From: Mesorhizobium denitrificans
Lineage (GTDB): Bacteria; Pseudomonadota; Alphaproteobacteria; Rhizobiales; Rhizobiaceae
Reading direction: 5' to 3'
Assembly (NCBI RefSeq): GCF_003403035.1
Contig: NZ_QURN01000001.1
Span: forward strand, 434,001-498,000
DNA length: 64,000 nucleotides
Made by a program: the position numbers and the translations under genes. The notes under the pieces were generated by a model. The model did no database searches. It was given only the letters and a program-made list of their open reading frames with translations, and was not told the DNA's origin. This document shows positions 10,359-20,771 of this stretch, piece after piece; positions within the stretch are counted from its first letter, which is position 1; each line of letters opens with the position of its first letter.

Positions 10359-11351
10359 ATGAGCAAGTTTGACGTTCTTTGCATCGGCAACGCGATTGTC
10401 GACATCATCTCGCACAGCGACGAAGCATTTCTCGTCGAGAACGGCATCATCAAAGGCGCAATGAACCTTATAGACACCGAGCGTGCCGAGCTTCTTTACA
10501 GCCGCATGGGTCCTGCGATCGAGGCGTCAGGCGGCAGCGCTGGAAATACGGCGGCGGGCATCGCAAGCCTTGGCGGCAAGGCCGCGTTTTTCGGCAAGGT
10601 CGCGCTTGACCAGCTTGGCGAAATCTACACGCATGACATTCGCGCGCAGGGCGTGGCGTTTGATACGCAGCCGCTGGCCGGTCCGCCGCCAACGGCGCGT
10701 TCCATGATTTTCGTTACGCCCGATGGCGAGCGCTCCATGAATACCTATCTTGGCGCCTGCGTGGAGCTTGGACCGGAAGACGTAGAAGAAGACAAGGCAC
10801 GTGCTGCTCAGGTCACCTATTTCGAGGGCTATCTGTGGGATCCACCCCGCGCCAAAGACGCCATCCGCCTGACCGCTAAATACGCGCATGCCGCTGGCCG
10901 ACAGGTGTCGATGACGCTTTCGGATTCTTTCTGCGTCGGGCGTTATCGCGACGAATTCCTCGATCTCATGCGCTCTGGAACCGTCGATATCGTTTTCGCC
11001 AATAGCCACGAAATCAAATCGCTCTACGAAACCTCGTCCTTCGAGACGGCTGTGGATTTGATCCGTAAGGACTGCAAGCTCGCTGCCGTTACGCGCTCGG
11101 AAAAGGGCTCCCTCATCGTGCGCGGCGATGAAACCTACGAGATTGCGCCTAAAACAGTGCGCCAAGTTGTCGATACGACCGGCGCTGGCGATCTCTACGC
11201 CGCTGGCGTGCTTTACGGTTACACGCAGGGGTTCGACCTCAAGCGCTGCGGCGATCTTGGTTCACTCGCTGCAGGACTGGTCATCGAGCAGATAGGCCCG
11301 CGCCCCCGCCAAAGCCTGAAAAACGAAGCGATCAAGGCCGGATTGCTTTAG
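10359..11351 (+). CDS. PfkB family kinase, probable adenosine kinase
   Basis: Ribokinase-fold sugar/nucleoside kinase of 330 residues. It shows the N-terminal glycine motif GGSAGNTAAGIASLGGKAAFFG (about 58-79) and the C-terminal PfkB signature DTTGAGDLYAAG (272-283), with Asp278 as catalytic base. The overall form (SKFDVLCIGNAIVDII start, Y/FGKVALDQLGEIY) matches the alphaproteobacterial adenosine kinase group, which phosphorylates adenosine to AMP. Other PfkB substrates cannot be excluded. The start is ATG at 10359. A copy of its last 36 coding bases recurs 155 bases downstream (11469-11504). Confidence 0.85.
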   Translation: MSKFDVLCIGNAIVDIISHSDEAFLVENGIIKGAMNLIDTERAELLYSRMGPAIEASGGSAGNTAAGIASLGGKAAFFGKVALDQLGEIYTHDIRAQGVAFDTQPLAGPPPTARSMIFVTPDGERSMNTYLGACVELGPEDVEEDKARAAQVTYFEGYLWDPPRAKDAIRLTAKYAHAAGRQVSMTLSDSFCVGRYRDEFLDLMRSGTVDIVFANSHEIKSLYETSSFETAVDLIRKDCKLAAVTRSEKGSLIVRGDETYEIAPKTVRQVVDTTGAGDLYAAGVLYGYTQGFDLKRCGDLGSLAAGLVIEQIGPRPRQSLKNEAIKAGLL

Positions 11352-11412
11352 TGCGGCTCTGATAGCTCTGCGGAGAGCAGGCTCACTGTCGACGGGAGCT
11401 ACGTTTCTCAGT

Positions 11413-11446
11413 TCGTCATCCTTGGGCTTGTCCCAAGGATCTACTG
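11413..11446. repeat. Palindromic element, family B single unit
   Basis: CGTCATCCTTGGGCTTGTCC followed by CAAGGATCTAC forms a hairpin (CCTTGGG...CCCAAGG). It corresponds to one arm of the family B repeat at 5701-5795, with matching paired changes (CTTGGG/CCCAAG against CTCGGG/CCCGAG). It lies in the spacer that separates the two copies of the kinase 3' end. Confidence 0.65.
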
Positions 11447-11468
11447 GTTTCGACTGGCGGGCGGATGA

Positions 11469-11504
11469 GTCTGAAAGACGAAGCGATCAAGGCCGGATTG
11501 CTTT
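11469..11504 (+). repeat. Duplicate of the 3' end of the upstream kinase gene
   Basis: These 36 bases match 11314-11349, the last codons of the PfkB kinase, at 34 positions. The copy would encode SLKDEAIKAGLL where the intact gene ends SLKNEAIKAGLL. The copy lacks the stop codon and runs into unrelated sequence. It is a remnant of a local duplication or of a displaced gene end and is not a functional gene. Confidence 0.9.
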
Positions 11505-11541
11505 CAGGGAAAGGTCGGCGCTGTCCCGCATCCCGTGGCCG

Positions 11542-11588
11542 CGACCTTCCCCGTTTACGGGGAGAAGGTGCCAGCAGGCAGACGAGGG
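11542..11588. repeat. Interspersed inverted-repeat element, family A half copy
   Basis: GACCTTCCCCGTTTACGGGG then AGAAGGTGCCAGCAGGCAGA and CGAGGGG equals the right half of the family A elements at 2625-2779 and 49831-49983. The left half is missing. It lies between the duplicated kinase fragment and the lpdA stop. Confidence 0.7.
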
Positions 11589-11629
11589 GCGGCGCTATCC
11601 TTTCAGGAAAAGCGCCACAATCCCAACCG

Positions 11630-13027
11630 TCAAATATGCAGTGCGTGGCCGAGAGCCTTGAGCGCCGCTTCCTGGAACGCCTCTCCCTGAGTCGGGTGCG
11701 CATGGATCGTACCGGCAATGTCCTCGAGCCTTGCGCCCATTTCGATTGCCAGGCCAAACGCTGCGGATAGCTCCGAAACGCCTTGTCCGACCGCCTGAAT
11801 TCCCAGCACGACATGGTTATCCGCGCGCGCAACCACGCGCACAAATCCTTCTTCGCCCAGCTTGGTCATGGCGCGGCCATTGGCGGTGAAGGGGAACATA
11901 CCGATCTTGACCTCGGTGCCAGCCGCCTTCGCTTCGTCCGGCGTAAGTCCCGCCGACACGACTTCCGGGTCGGTAAAGCAAATCGCCGGAATGCAGCGCT
12001 TGTCCCACGAGCGCTTATGGCCCGCGATAATCTCGGCAACCATTTCGCCCTGCGCCATTGCGCGATGCGCCAGCATAGGTTCGCCCGTCACGTCGCCAAT
12101 CGCATAAATCCCGCGCATGGATGTGCGGCACTGGTCATCGATGCGGACAAATCGGCCAGACATGGTCAGGTCGATCTGTTCCAGACCCCAACCTGCGGTC
12201 TGAGGCTTGCGGCCCACCGTCACGAGAATTTTGTCTGCAACGATTTTCTCATCCTTGCCGTCGGCAGTTTCCACCAGCAGCGCGTCGGCCTTGGCCGAAA
12301 GTCCCTTTGCCTTCGCGCCGGTCAGCACCGTAACGCCAAGCGCAGCAAGACGCTTCGTAACAGGTCGCGTCAGTTCAGCGTCATATGTCGCCAGCACGCG
12401 CGGCAGAGCTTCCACCACCGTGACCTTCGCGCCCATCTTGGCAAAGGCAATGCCGAGTTCCAGCCCGATATAACCGCCGCCAACAACCGCGAGCGTCTTC
12501 GGCACCTCTGTCAGCGAGAGCGCTTCCGTGGAGGAAATAACGTTTCCGCCAAACGGCAGGAACGGCAGTTCAACCGGTACAGAACCAGTCGCGATCACGA
12601 CATTTTCGGCGCGAATAATCTGCGTGCCGGTCTCCGTCTCGACCTCAACGGTTTTACCGTCACGGAATGTCGCCCAGCCGTTCACCACCTTGACCTTGGC
12701 CTTTTTCAGCAGGCCGGAAACACCGCCGGTCAGGCGGCCGACAATGCCGTCCTTCCACGCGATTGTCTTTGCCAGATCAAGCTTCGGCGCCGAAACGCTG
12801 ATACCGAGCGGGCTCGCGCCATCAGCAAAATGCGTCGCCTTCTCGAATTCCTCGGCCGCATGGATCAGCGCCTTGGAAGGGATACACCCGATATTGAGGC
12901 AGGTGCCGCCCGGCTTGTTAGCCTCGACAATAACCGTGTCGATACCAAGCTGGCCCGCGCGAATAGCGCAGACATAGCCGCCCGGACCCGCACCGATAAC
13001 CAGAAGTTTGCAGGAAATTTCTTTCAT
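11630..13027 (-). CDS. lpdA: Dihydrolipoyl dehydrogenase (E3) of the branched-chain complex
   Basis: Flavoprotein that reoxidises the dihydrolipoyl groups of the E2 component and reduces NAD+. The 465 residues show the FAD motif [19 protein letters not shown] (9-27), the redox disulfide [13 protein letters not shown] with Cys43 and Cys48, an NAD-binding [12 protein letters not shown], and the C-terminal catalytic [10 protein letters not shown]. The start is ATG at 13025-13027, 10 bases after the E2 stop. It is the last gene of the operon E1alpha-E1beta-E2-E3, so it probably serves the branched-chain 2-oxoacid complex. Confidence 0.95.
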   Translation of the reverse strand: MKEISCKLLVIGAGPGGYVCAIRAGQLGIDTVIVEANKPGGTCLNIGCIPSKALIHAAEEFEKATHFADGASPLGISVSAPKLDLAKTIAWKDGIVGRLTGGVSGLLKKAKVKVVNGWATFRDGKTVEVETETGTQIIRAENVVIATGSVPVELPFLPFGGNVISSTEALSLTEVPKTLAVVGGGYIGLELGIAFAKMGAKVTVVEALPRVLATYDAELTRPVTKRLAALGVTVLTGAKAKGLSAKADALLVETADGKDEKIVADKILVTVGRKPQTAGWGLEQIDLTMSGRFVRIDDQCRTSMRGIYAIGDVTGEPMLAHRAMAQGEMVAEIIAGHKRSWDKRCIPAICFTDPEVVSAGLTPDEAKAAGTEVKIGMFPFTANGRAMTKLGEEGFVRVVARADNHVVLGIQAVGQGVSELSAAFGLAIEMGARLEDIAGTIHAHPTQGEAFQEAALKALGHALHI

Positions 13028-13037
13028 GGTCCCGATC

Positions 13038-14330
13038 CTAGTTATCCATGAAGATCAGCGCAGGCGTTTCGAGCAGCGCCTTGATGCGCTGGACAAACAC
13101 CGCCGCATCCCAGCCGTCGATCACGCGATGATCGAATGACGAGGAGAGGTTCATCATCTTGCGCGGCACAAATTGCGTGCCGTCCCACATGGGGCGAACC
13201 ATCATCTTGTTCACGCCGACAATCGCGACTTCCGGGTAGTTGATAACCGGTGTCGTGGCGATCCCGCCCATCGCGCCAAGCGACGTAATGGTAATGGTCG
13301 AGCCCGACAATTCCTCGCGCGTCGCCGTTCCAGATTTCGCCGCATCGGCCAACCGGTTCACCTCCGAAGCGCAATCCCACAGGTCGCGCGCCTCGGCGTG
13401 GCGAACCACCGGCACCACCAAGCCAGTCGGTGTCTGCGCGGCCATGCCGATATGCACGCCGCCATGCTGGTGGATCACCCCGGCATCGTCGTCGAACAAT
13501 GCGTTCAACTGCGGCTGTTCGGAAATCGCCTTCACCATCGCTCGCATCAGGAAGGGCAGAAGGGTAAGCTTCGGCCTGTCCGCGCGCTTGCCCTTGTTGA
13601 GCGATGCGCGCAGTTCTTCGAGAGTCGTAACGTCTATTTCCTCGACATAGGTAATGTGCGGAATGCGCGACTTTGAAATCCGCATCTTCTCCGCGATCTT
13701 GCGGCGAAGCCCGACAACCTTGATTTCGGATACGTCATTGTTCTGAACAAGCCCGCTGCTCTTGCCTGCCGGCTGCGGACCGCGCGCAATAAACGCATCA
13801 ATATCCTCGTGCGTAATGCGTCCCGCAGGCCCTGAGCCCGCAACCTGACGCAAGTCAACACCGGCCTCGCGTGCCCTCAGGCGTATTGCCGGCGATGCAA
13901 GAGGCTTCTCGCCCTCGGCACGCGGAGCGCCCGAAAGCGCACGCGTTGCCGCCGGTTTCGGAGCCGTAGCCACTGGCTTTGGCGCAGGCTCGTCCTTTTT
14001 CGCTTCTACAGGTTCAACGGCCTTCGGCTTTTCTTCCTGCTTTGCCGGCTTGGCTTCGGGCGCATCGCCTGCCTTGACATTGCCTTCGCCAGCCACTTCC
14101 AGCCGCACGATTGGCGAGCCGATGGCAACAGTGTCGCCAATTTCAGCGCCGAGCCAGATAACCTTGCCATCGACCGGTGAGGGAATCTCGACCGTTGCCT
14201 TGTCAGTCATGACGGCGGCCAGCACAGCGTCTTCGCGCACCAGATCGCCGACCTTCACCTGCCATTCGACAAGCTCGGCCTCTGCAACGCCTTCGCCCAC
14301 ATCGGGCAGCTTGATGACGTATTCACCCAT
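13038..14330 (-). CDS. bkdB: Branched-chain 2-oxoacid dehydrogenase E2 (lipoamide acyltransferase)
   Basis: Core of the branched-chain 2-oxoacid dehydrogenase complex; moves the acyl group from E1 to CoA. 430 residues. The N-terminal lipoyl domain has the lipoylation lysine in MTDKATVEI (Lys44). An Ala/Pro/Lys-rich linker spans about 90-140. The peripheral subunit-binding domain is [14 protein letters not shown]...[15 protein letters not shown] (about 144-181). The catalytic acyltransferase domain ends with [14 protein letters not shown], which contains the active His. The start is ATG at 14328-14330, 3 bases after the E1beta stop, indicating translational coupling. A single lipoyl domain is normal for this family. 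Confidence 0.94.
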   Translation of the reverse strand: MGEYVIKLPDVGEGVAEAELVEWQVKVGDLVREDAVLAAVMTDKATVEIPSPVDGKVIWLGAEIGDTVAIGSPIVRLEVAGEGNVKAGDAPEAKPAKQEEKPKAVEPVEAKKDEPAPKPVATAPKPAATRALSGAPRAEGEKPLASPAIRLRAREAGVDLRQVAGSGPAGRITHEDIDAFIARGPQPAGKSSGLVQNNDVSEIKVVGLRRKIAEKMRISKSRIPHITYVEEIDVTTLEELRASLNKGKRADRPKLTLLPFLMRAMVKAISEQPQLNALFDDDAGVIHQHGGVHIGMAAQTPTGLVVPVVRHAEARDLWDCASEVNRLADAAKSGTATREELSGSTITITSLGAMGGIATTPVINYPEVAIVGVNKMMVRPMWDGTQFVPRKMMNLSSSFDHRVIDGWDAAVFVQRIKALLETPALIFMDN

Positions 14331-14333
14331 GTC

Positions 14334-15347
14334 TCAAGCCTCCATCGTTTCGATCAGCGCGCGCCCGACGCGGGCAGGGCCGGGGAAGTAATCCCACTCC
14401 TGCGCGTGCGGATATGGCGTGTCCCAACCGGCTACGCGCGCGACCGGCGCTTCGAGATGGTAGAAGCAATTTTCCTGAACCAGCGTCACCAGTTCGGCGC
14501 CGTAGCCTGAAGTCATTGTCGCTTCGTGGATCACCACGCAGCGGCCCGTTTTCTTCACGGATTCAACGATCGTATCGAGGTCGAGCGGCACCAGCGTGCG
14601 CAGGTCGATAACTTCAGCGTCGATGCCCGTTTCTTCCGCCGCCGCCAGCGCGACATGCACCATCGTGCCATACGCCAGCACCGTAACCGCGGCACCGGGG
14701 CGGCGGATCAACGCCTTGCCGAGCGGCACGACATAATGCCCGTCCGGCACTTCGCCCAATTCGTGCTTTGACCATGAGGTGACTGGCCTGTCATGGTGCC
14801 CGTCAAACGGTCCGTTATAGAGCCGCTTCGGCTCCAGAATAATCACCGGATCGGGATCTTCGATCGCCGCGATCAGCAGGCCTTTCGCATCGACCGGATT
14901 GGAGGGAACGACAACTTTCAAGCCCGCAACATGGGTGAACAGCGCTTCGGGGCTTTGACTATGCGTTTGCCCGCCGAAAATGCCGCCGCCCGTTGGCATA
15001 CGCACCACCAGCGGACAGGTAAAATCGCCCGCCGAGCGATAGCGCAGTCGCGAAGCTTCCTGCGTTAGCTGGTCGTACGCAGGGTACATATAGTCGGCGA
15101 ATTGAATTTCTACGCAGGGACGCAGGCCATATGCGGCCATGCCGATAGCCGTGCCCACAATACCCGATTCATTGATCGGCGCATCGAAGCAGCGCTCTTT
15201 TCCATACTTGGCTTGCAGGCCGGCCGTGCAGCGGAACACGCCGCCGAAATAGCCGACATCTTCACCGTAAACGACGACGCGCTTGTCGCGCTCCATCATC
15301 ACGTCCAGACCATCGCGAATGGCCTCGATCATAGTTTTGCGCGGCAT
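14334..15347 (-). CDS. bkdA2: Branched-chain 2-oxoacid dehydrogenase E1 beta subunit
   Basis: Pairs with the alpha subunit to decarboxylate the 2-oxoacids of Val, Leu and Ile. The 337-residue protein starts MPRKTMIEAIRDGLDVMMER and shows VYGEDVGYFGGVFRCTAGL, FDAPINESGIVGTAIGMA and the transketolase-type region FADYMYPAYDQL, typical of E1beta. The C-terminal transketolase domain includes AEVIDLRTLVPLD. It sits 3 bases after the E1alpha stop and 3 before the E2 start, so it is central in a tight operon. Confidence 0.95.
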   Translation of the reverse strand: MPRKTMIEAIRDGLDVMMERDKRVVVYGEDVGYFGGVFRCTAGLQAKYGKERCFDAPINESGIVGTAIGMAAYGLRPCVEIQFADYMYPAYDQLTQEASRLRYRSAGDFTCPLVVRMPTGGGIFGGQTHSQSPEALFTHVAGLKVVVPSNPVDAKGLLIAAIEDPDPVIILEPKRLYNGPFDGHHDRPVTSWSKHELGEVPDGHYVVPLGKALIRRPGAAVTVLAYGTMVHVALAAAEETGIDAEVIDLRTLVPLDLDTIVESVKKTGRCVVIHEATMTSGYGAELVTLVQENCFYHLEAPVARVAGWDTPYPHAQEWDYFPGPARVGRALIETMEA

Positions 15348-15350
15348 GGG

Positions 15351-16616
<1,266 letters not shown>

Positions 16617-16689
16617 TTACCACACCAGTCGGCCACGCTTCTGATGGCTTTTCAAGGTGATTTCAATGGGGAGTTTACGCCCCCGCTAA

Positions 16690-16722
16690 AATAGCAAGAG
16701 CGGACCGAATTTCGGCCCGCTC
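16690..16722 (-). terminator. Hairpin terminator after the flavin monooxygenase gene
   Basis: On the minus strand GAGCGGGCCGA and TCGGTCCGCTC (16698-16722) form a near-perfect stem, followed by TTGCTATTTT. It lies about 40 bases after the monooxygenase stop at 16761 and upstream of bkdA1. The T-rich tail supports rho-independent termination. In the rest of the spacer (16584-16760) I see only the bkdA1 ribosome-binding site. Confidence 0.7.
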
Positions 16723-16760
16723 GCGCAATTTTCGATCTAGCTGCCCGCGTCTCTGCGCAA

Positions 16761-18563
16761 CTAAGATTTATGATGCACTTTCTGCAGCCCATAGACTGGC
16801 GTTGGCAAGCCTTCCATCCGCGCTTTCAGTTGCAGCGCGAGATAGAGCGAATAGTGCCGCGACTGATGCAGATTACCGCCGTGGAACCACAGGCCGTCCT
16901 GCTGGGTCGGCTTCCACATGTTGCGTTGCTCGCCCTCCCACGGTCCCGGATCTTTGGTGGTGTCGGAGCCAAGGCCCCAGCATTTCCCAACCTTGTCCGC
17001 CACTTCTTTTGATATCAGGTCGGCCGCCCAGCCATTCATCGAGCCATAGCCGGTGGCATAGACCACCAGATCAGCGGGCAGGCGCGTCCCGTCTTTCAGG
17101 ATTACCGCGTCTTCGGTCAATTCCTGCACATCAGACCCGCTCTTGAGCTTGATGGACCCGTCAATCACGAGGTCACATGCGCCGACATCGATGTAGTAGC
17201 CGGAGCCGCGCCGCAGATATTTCATGAAAAGGCCGGAGCCATCATCGCCCCAGTCCAGCATGAAGCCTGCTTTTTCCAGATTGGCGTAGAAGTCCTTGTC
17301 GCGCTCCTTCATCTGTTCATAAAGCGGGATCTGGAACTCATGTAGTATCCGGTAGGGAATGGACGCAAAGATCATATCTGCCTTTTGCGTAGTCACGCCG
17401 CTGTTTACAGCCTTTTCGGAATAGAGCGAGCCGAGCCCAATATCCATCAGCGTGTCGGACTTTACGATGTGCGTGGACGAACGCTGCACCATCGTTACAT
17501 CAGCACCCGCCTCCCACAGTGCAGCGCAAATATCGTGCGAGGAGTTGTTGGACCCGATAACGACGACCTTCTTGCCCTTATATTTGTCCGGTCCGGGATG
17601 CGTCGAGGAGTGCTGTTGCTCTCCCTTGAAAACATCCTGCCCCTTGATCTTTGGCCAGTTGGCTTTGCCAGACATGCCTGTCGCCAGCACCAGCTGCTTC
17701 GGCTTCAGGGTAATTTCCTTGCCGTCGCGCTCAACGACGACAGTCCATTCTTTGGTCTTCTCGTCGTAGGTCGCTTTCTTGGCCGTGGTGGAAGCCCAAT
17801 AGTTCAGCTCCATCACCTTGGCATACATTTCCAGCCAGTCGCCGATCTTGTCCTTCGGAGCAAACACCGGCCAGTTCTTCGGAAAATCTATGTAGGGCAG
17901 GTGATCGTACCAGACCGGGTCATGCAGGCAGAGCGACTTGTAGCGCTTGCGCCAGCTATCGCCCGCCCGCTCGTTTTTCTCCACGATGATGGTCGGCACG
18001 CCGAGTTGCTTGAGCCGTGCCGCCAGCGCGATGCCGCCCTGACCGCCACCGATGATAAGCACATAGGGCTGCTTGCTGTGGCCCAGCTGGGCAATTTCCT
18101 CGTCGCGCTCTTCGCGCCACGTCTTGCGGTCCTTGCCGTGTCCGTGTTTCGCGCCGAGCGGGCGCGTATAGCCGGATTTTTCTTCGTGGCCCTTGAGTTC
18201 GGTCAGCGCGGTCAGCAGTGTCCAGATGCGGCCGTCCCTGAGCCGCAGCAGGCCATAGCCGCGACCGGCTTCAGTTTCGAACTGAATCCAGCTTTCAGTA
18301 ATCCCGTTCGCTTCGGTTGCCTCTTCGCCCTCGGCAATCTTCCAGCCGGATGGGGCAATTTTCGCGAGCTGCGCTTTCAGCATGTCGCGTATCTGGTCCT
18401 GGCCTTCCAGCGTTTTGATATTCCAGGTAAACGCGATCAGGTCACGCCAATAAGAATCTGTCTGGAAGCAGCCGACTGCCGCTTCAATGTCTTGCTCAGC
18501 CAGCGCCTTCCCGAATTTCTCCAGGAACGCCGACACCTTTGTGCTGGGCATTTTTTCTAGCAT
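16761..18563 (-). CDS. Flavin-containing monooxygenase-like protein with N-terminal NTF2/SnoaL domain
   Basis: A 600-residue FAD/NAD(P)H oxidoreductase. Residues about 8-125 look like an NTF2/SnoaL-type cone domain. The first Rossmann motif VLIIGGGQGGIALAARL is at 168-184. A second, NADPH-type motif, VVVIGSNNSSHDICAALWEAG, lies near 340. The ATGYGS motif, typical of flavin-containing monooxygenases, is near the C-terminus. Related two-domain proteins are annotated as monooxygenases (YUCCA-like or Baeyer-Villiger-like) with mostly unknown substrates; none can be inferred here. A strong GGAGGAG 5 bases before the ATG at 18563 fixes the start. It lies 93 bases after the aminotransferase gene on the same strand and may share its transcript. 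Confidence 0.85.
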   Translation of the reverse strand: MLEKMPSTKVSAFLEKFGKALAEQDIEAAVGCFQTDSYWRDLIAFTWNIKTLEGQDQIRDMLKAQLAKIAPSGWKIAEGEEATEANGITESWIQFETEAGRGYGLLRLRDGRIWTLLTALTELKGHEEKSGYTRPLGAKHGHGKDRKTWREERDEEIAQLGHSKQPYVLIIGGGQGGIALAARLKQLGVPTIIVEKNERAGDSWRKRYKSLCLHDPVWYDHLPYIDFPKNWPVFAPKDKIGDWLEMYAKVMELNYWASTTAKKATYDEKTKEWTVVVERDGKEITLKPKQLVLATGMSGKANWPKIKGQDVFKGEQQHSSTHPGPDKYKGKKVVVIGSNNSSHDICAALWEAGADVTMVQRSSTHIVKSDTLMDIGLGSLYSEKAVNSGVTTQKADMIFASIPYRILHEFQIPLYEQMKERDKDFYANLEKAGFMLDWGDDGSGLFMKYLRRGSGYYIDVGACDLVIDGSIKLKSGSDVQELTEDAVILKDGTRLPADLVVYATGYGSMNGWAADLISKEVADKVGKCWGLGSDTTKDPGPWEGEQRNMWKPTQQDGLWFHGGNLHQSRHYSLYLALQLKARMEGLPTPVYGLQKVHHKS

Positions 18564-18656
18564 CTCGTCTCCTCCGGGCCTCCCGCGAGACGATGGTGGC
18601 GCGGCTAGGGCGCGGCGGCAACTGTACTATCCGACAATCTTCATGGAATCGCCGGT

Positions 18657-20189
18657 TCAGGCAAAAATCCGGGCCACAAAGGCAGCAATTCCAGATTTGC
18701 GCGGCGCTTTTTCGATTGCGCCCACGGGCATCACAGAACCCGGAACGCATTGCGCAGACCGCGTATACTCGTCCTCAAACAGCGGTGCATCTTTGGCCAG
18801 TTGTGCCACGGATTCGATGATGAAATTCACCTTATCATCAGGAAGCAACACGCTGAAATTCAGCCTGGTGAAGCCGGGCTTCTTGATGTCGTCGCCAGCG
18901 AGGATGGCCGCACGAATGTCATCAGACTGTTCTTCGCCAATCGCCAGCAGCCTGTGCGCATAAGGGCCTGCACAAGCGCATCCACCGCGCGCCTGAATGC
19001 CGAACCTGTCGCTCAGCATTTTGGTGACGAGCTGTTGATGAACATAGGCGCCTTTGCCGTTTCGGATACGAAACGAAAATATGGGGAGCCGCTCAGCCAG
19101 CGGAAGTCCCAGCATTTCCATTTGCGGAATGTCCTTCCAGATGGCGAATGCGCGTTGTCGAAACTCGCGGTTCTTCGCCTGCATTTCTTCCAACCCGATC
19201 GCATGCTTGACGATAAAGGCCAGCGCGACACGTATGTCGCCAATCACATTTGGCGTGCCTGCTTCCTCTCTCGCCTCGACATTGTCGAGATAGTCATGCC
19301 AATGCGAGGAAACGAACTTCACCGTGCCACCGCCGGGCCATGAGGGCTTGCCGGTAGCAACACTGTCGCGGCGTACGATCAGCAGCCCGGATGCGCCGGG
19401 GCCGCCTATGAACTTGTGCGGCGAAAGCGCTATCGCATCGATCTCCGCGTCCACGCCCGCAGACATGTTGATCGGCACATATGGACCTGCGCCCGCATAG
19501 TCCCAGACCATCTTTGCGCCGGCAGCTTTCACCATGCGCGTAATGTGGAGCACGTCGCTGCGAATGCCGGTGATGTTCGACGCCGCAGACATCGTGCACA
19601 CCGTCAGATCATAGGACGTATCGCGCAGCGCCTGCTGCAACTGTCCAAGGTCGGGACCACCTTCGGCGGCCTCATCGATCTCGACAACCTGCGCACCACT
19701 TTCCCTCCAGGGCAGAATGTTGGAATGGTGCTCATACGGCCCCACAATAACGCGTACGTTCTTTCCAGCTGCCACAGCCTCGGCAGTGCCAAACAAGGAC
19801 ACAAGCCGGTTGAGGCCGGAGGTTGCGCCTGAACCGGTAAATATCACGGCGTGGTCTGCGCTTGCCCCGCAATAGTCGGCTACCATTGCGCGCGCCTCGC
19901 GACGCAGGCGCGTTACGAATCCTCCGCAATATGAGTCTTCCGTGTGGCTGTTGGCATAGTAGGGCAGAACCTCGTCGAGGATAAAGTTCTCGACTTGCCT
20001 TAGCGCCCGTCCTGAAGCCACATAATCCGCGTAGACCATGTCCTTGCTGCCATAGCGGCCAATCACACGCGCATTCGCTCCGATCAAGCCCGCCCTTAGT
20101 TCTGCAAGCACATCGCCTTGAAGCAGCGTATCGCGAAACCGCGCCAAACTCGTGCTGTTCTCGTGCATATGAACGTTTGTGACTGACAA
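18657..20189 (-). CDS. Class V aminotransferase/cysteine desulfurase-like protein
   Basis: PLP enzyme of the aminotransferase class V (NifS/SufS/isopenicillin epimerase) group, 510 residues. The PLP lysine is in SPHKFIGGPGASG (Lys259). HH in GPYEHHSNILPW is the usual cofactor-contact region. A cysteine pair in RGGCACAGPY (Cys404, Cys406) occupies the position of the desulfurase catalytic loop. The C-terminal ~50 residues add a tail beyond typical SufS length. Function may be cysteine desulfuration or another beta-elimination or aminotransfer; the sequence does not decide. The start is a TTG at 20189 after GGGGGG; an ATG at 20168 is an alternative. It is divergent from the Lrp-family gene, which may control it. 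Confidence 0.82.
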   Translation of the reverse strand: MSVTNVHMHENSTSLARFRDTLLQGDVLAELRAGLIGANARVIGRYGSKDMVYADYVASGRALRQVENFILDEVLPYYANSHTEDSYCGGFVTRLRREARAMVADYCGASADHAVIFTGSGATSGLNRLVSLFGTAEAVAAGKNVRVIVGPYEHHSNILPWRESGAQVVEIDEAAEGGPDLGQLQQALRDTSYDLTVCTMSAASNITGIRSDVLHITRMVKAAGAKMVWDYAGAGPYVPINMSAGVDAEIDAIALSPHKFIGGPGASGLLIVRRDSVATGKPSWPGGGTVKFVSSHWHDYLDNVEAREEAGTPNVIGDIRVALAFIVKHAIGLEEMQAKNREFRQRAFAIWKDIPQMEMLGLPLAERLPIFSFRIRNGKGAYVHQQLVTKMLSDRFGIQARGGCACAGPYAHRLLAIGEEQSDDIRAAILAGDDIKKPGFTRLNFSVLLPDDKVNFIIESVAQLAKDAPLFEDEYTRSAQCVPGSVMPVGAIEKAPRKSGIAAFVARIFA

Positions 20190-20250
20190 GATCGGCCCCC
20201 CAAATTTCCCTAAGCCGAGCTGATTTTAATATTCCCGTCGCAATCAATAT

Positions 20251-20275
20251 CTTCTAATATATGCAATATTAGTAG
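20251..20275. promoter_or_regulatory. Palindromic candidate operator between aminotransferase and Lrp-family genes
   Basis: CTTCTAATAT (20251-20260), spacer ATGCA, then ATATTAGTAG (20266-20275): the arms pair at 9 of 10 positions. The site is AT-rich, unlike the flanking genes, and sits 13 bases before the regulator's ATG and about 60-85 bases before the aminotransferase start. The position fits autoregulation plus control of the divergent gene by the Lrp-family protein. The role is an inference; the palindrome is seen directly. Confidence 0.6.
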
Positions 20276-20288
20276 AACATTGGGTCAC

Positions 20289-20771
20289 ATGATCGAAAAA
20301 TCGGAAAAGATTGATGCGTTTGATTTGAAGTTGCTGAATGCCTTGCAAAAGGATTCCGCGCAGTCACAGCGCGAGTTGGCGGACAAGGTTGGATTGTCTC
20401 AAAACGCCTGCTGGCGAAGGCTCCAGCGGCTCCAATCCATCGGCATTATTCAGGGTTCGCGCACGGAACTCGACCTGAGCGCTCTGGGTCTGGATTTGAC
20501 CGTGTTCGTGATGATCCGCACGCGTTCCCATTCGCGCGAATGGAGCGAAGCGTTCAAGACTCATGTGATGAAATTGCCGGAAGTGACCGACTTTTATCGC
20601 ATCGGAGGCGATTGGGATTATCTGATAAAGGTCATAGCCAGAGGCATGTCCGGCTATGACGCGTTCTATCAAAAACTCATTTCGAGCTTCGATCTAGCCG
20701 CTGTTACCGGCTTCTTTTCGATGGAGGCGATTGTCAAAAATCGTCCCCTCGATCTCAACCGCCTGAAGTAG
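20289..20771 (+). CDS. Lrp/AsnC family transcriptional regulator
   Basis: A 160-residue DNA-binding regulator. The N-terminal winged HTH is seen in DAFDLKLLNALQKDSAQSQR and LADKVGLSQNACWRRLQRL. The C-terminal RAM ligand-binding domain includes LPEVTDFYRIGGDWDYLIKV and the Gly-rich loop. ATG at 20289 is preferred to TTG at 20280. Such regulators usually respond to an amino acid and act on a neighbour; the divergent aminotransferase and the palindrome between them are the natural target. Its 3' end overlaps the convergent CPBP protease gene by 17 bases. Confidence 0.9.
   Translation: MIEKSEKIDAFDLKLLNALQKDSAQSQRELADKVGLSQNACWRRLQRLQSIGIIQGSRTELDLSALGLDLTVFVMIRTRSHSREWSEAFKTHVMKLPEVTDFYRIGGDWDYLIKVIARGMSGYDAFYQKLISSFDLAAVTGFFSMEAIVKNRPLDLNRLK

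Noticed and set aside
11465-11770. 101-codon frame starting in the duplicated kinase tail
   Set aside because: Begins with MSLKDEAIKAGLL only because of the duplication, then crosses a repeat and antisense lpdA sequence.
11783-13051. 422-codon plus-strand frame opposite lpdA
   Set aside because: Antisense shadow of a clear dihydrolipoyl dehydrogenase.
17385-18560. 391-codon plus-strand frame opposite the monooxygenase
   Set aside because: Antisense shadow; low-information composition.
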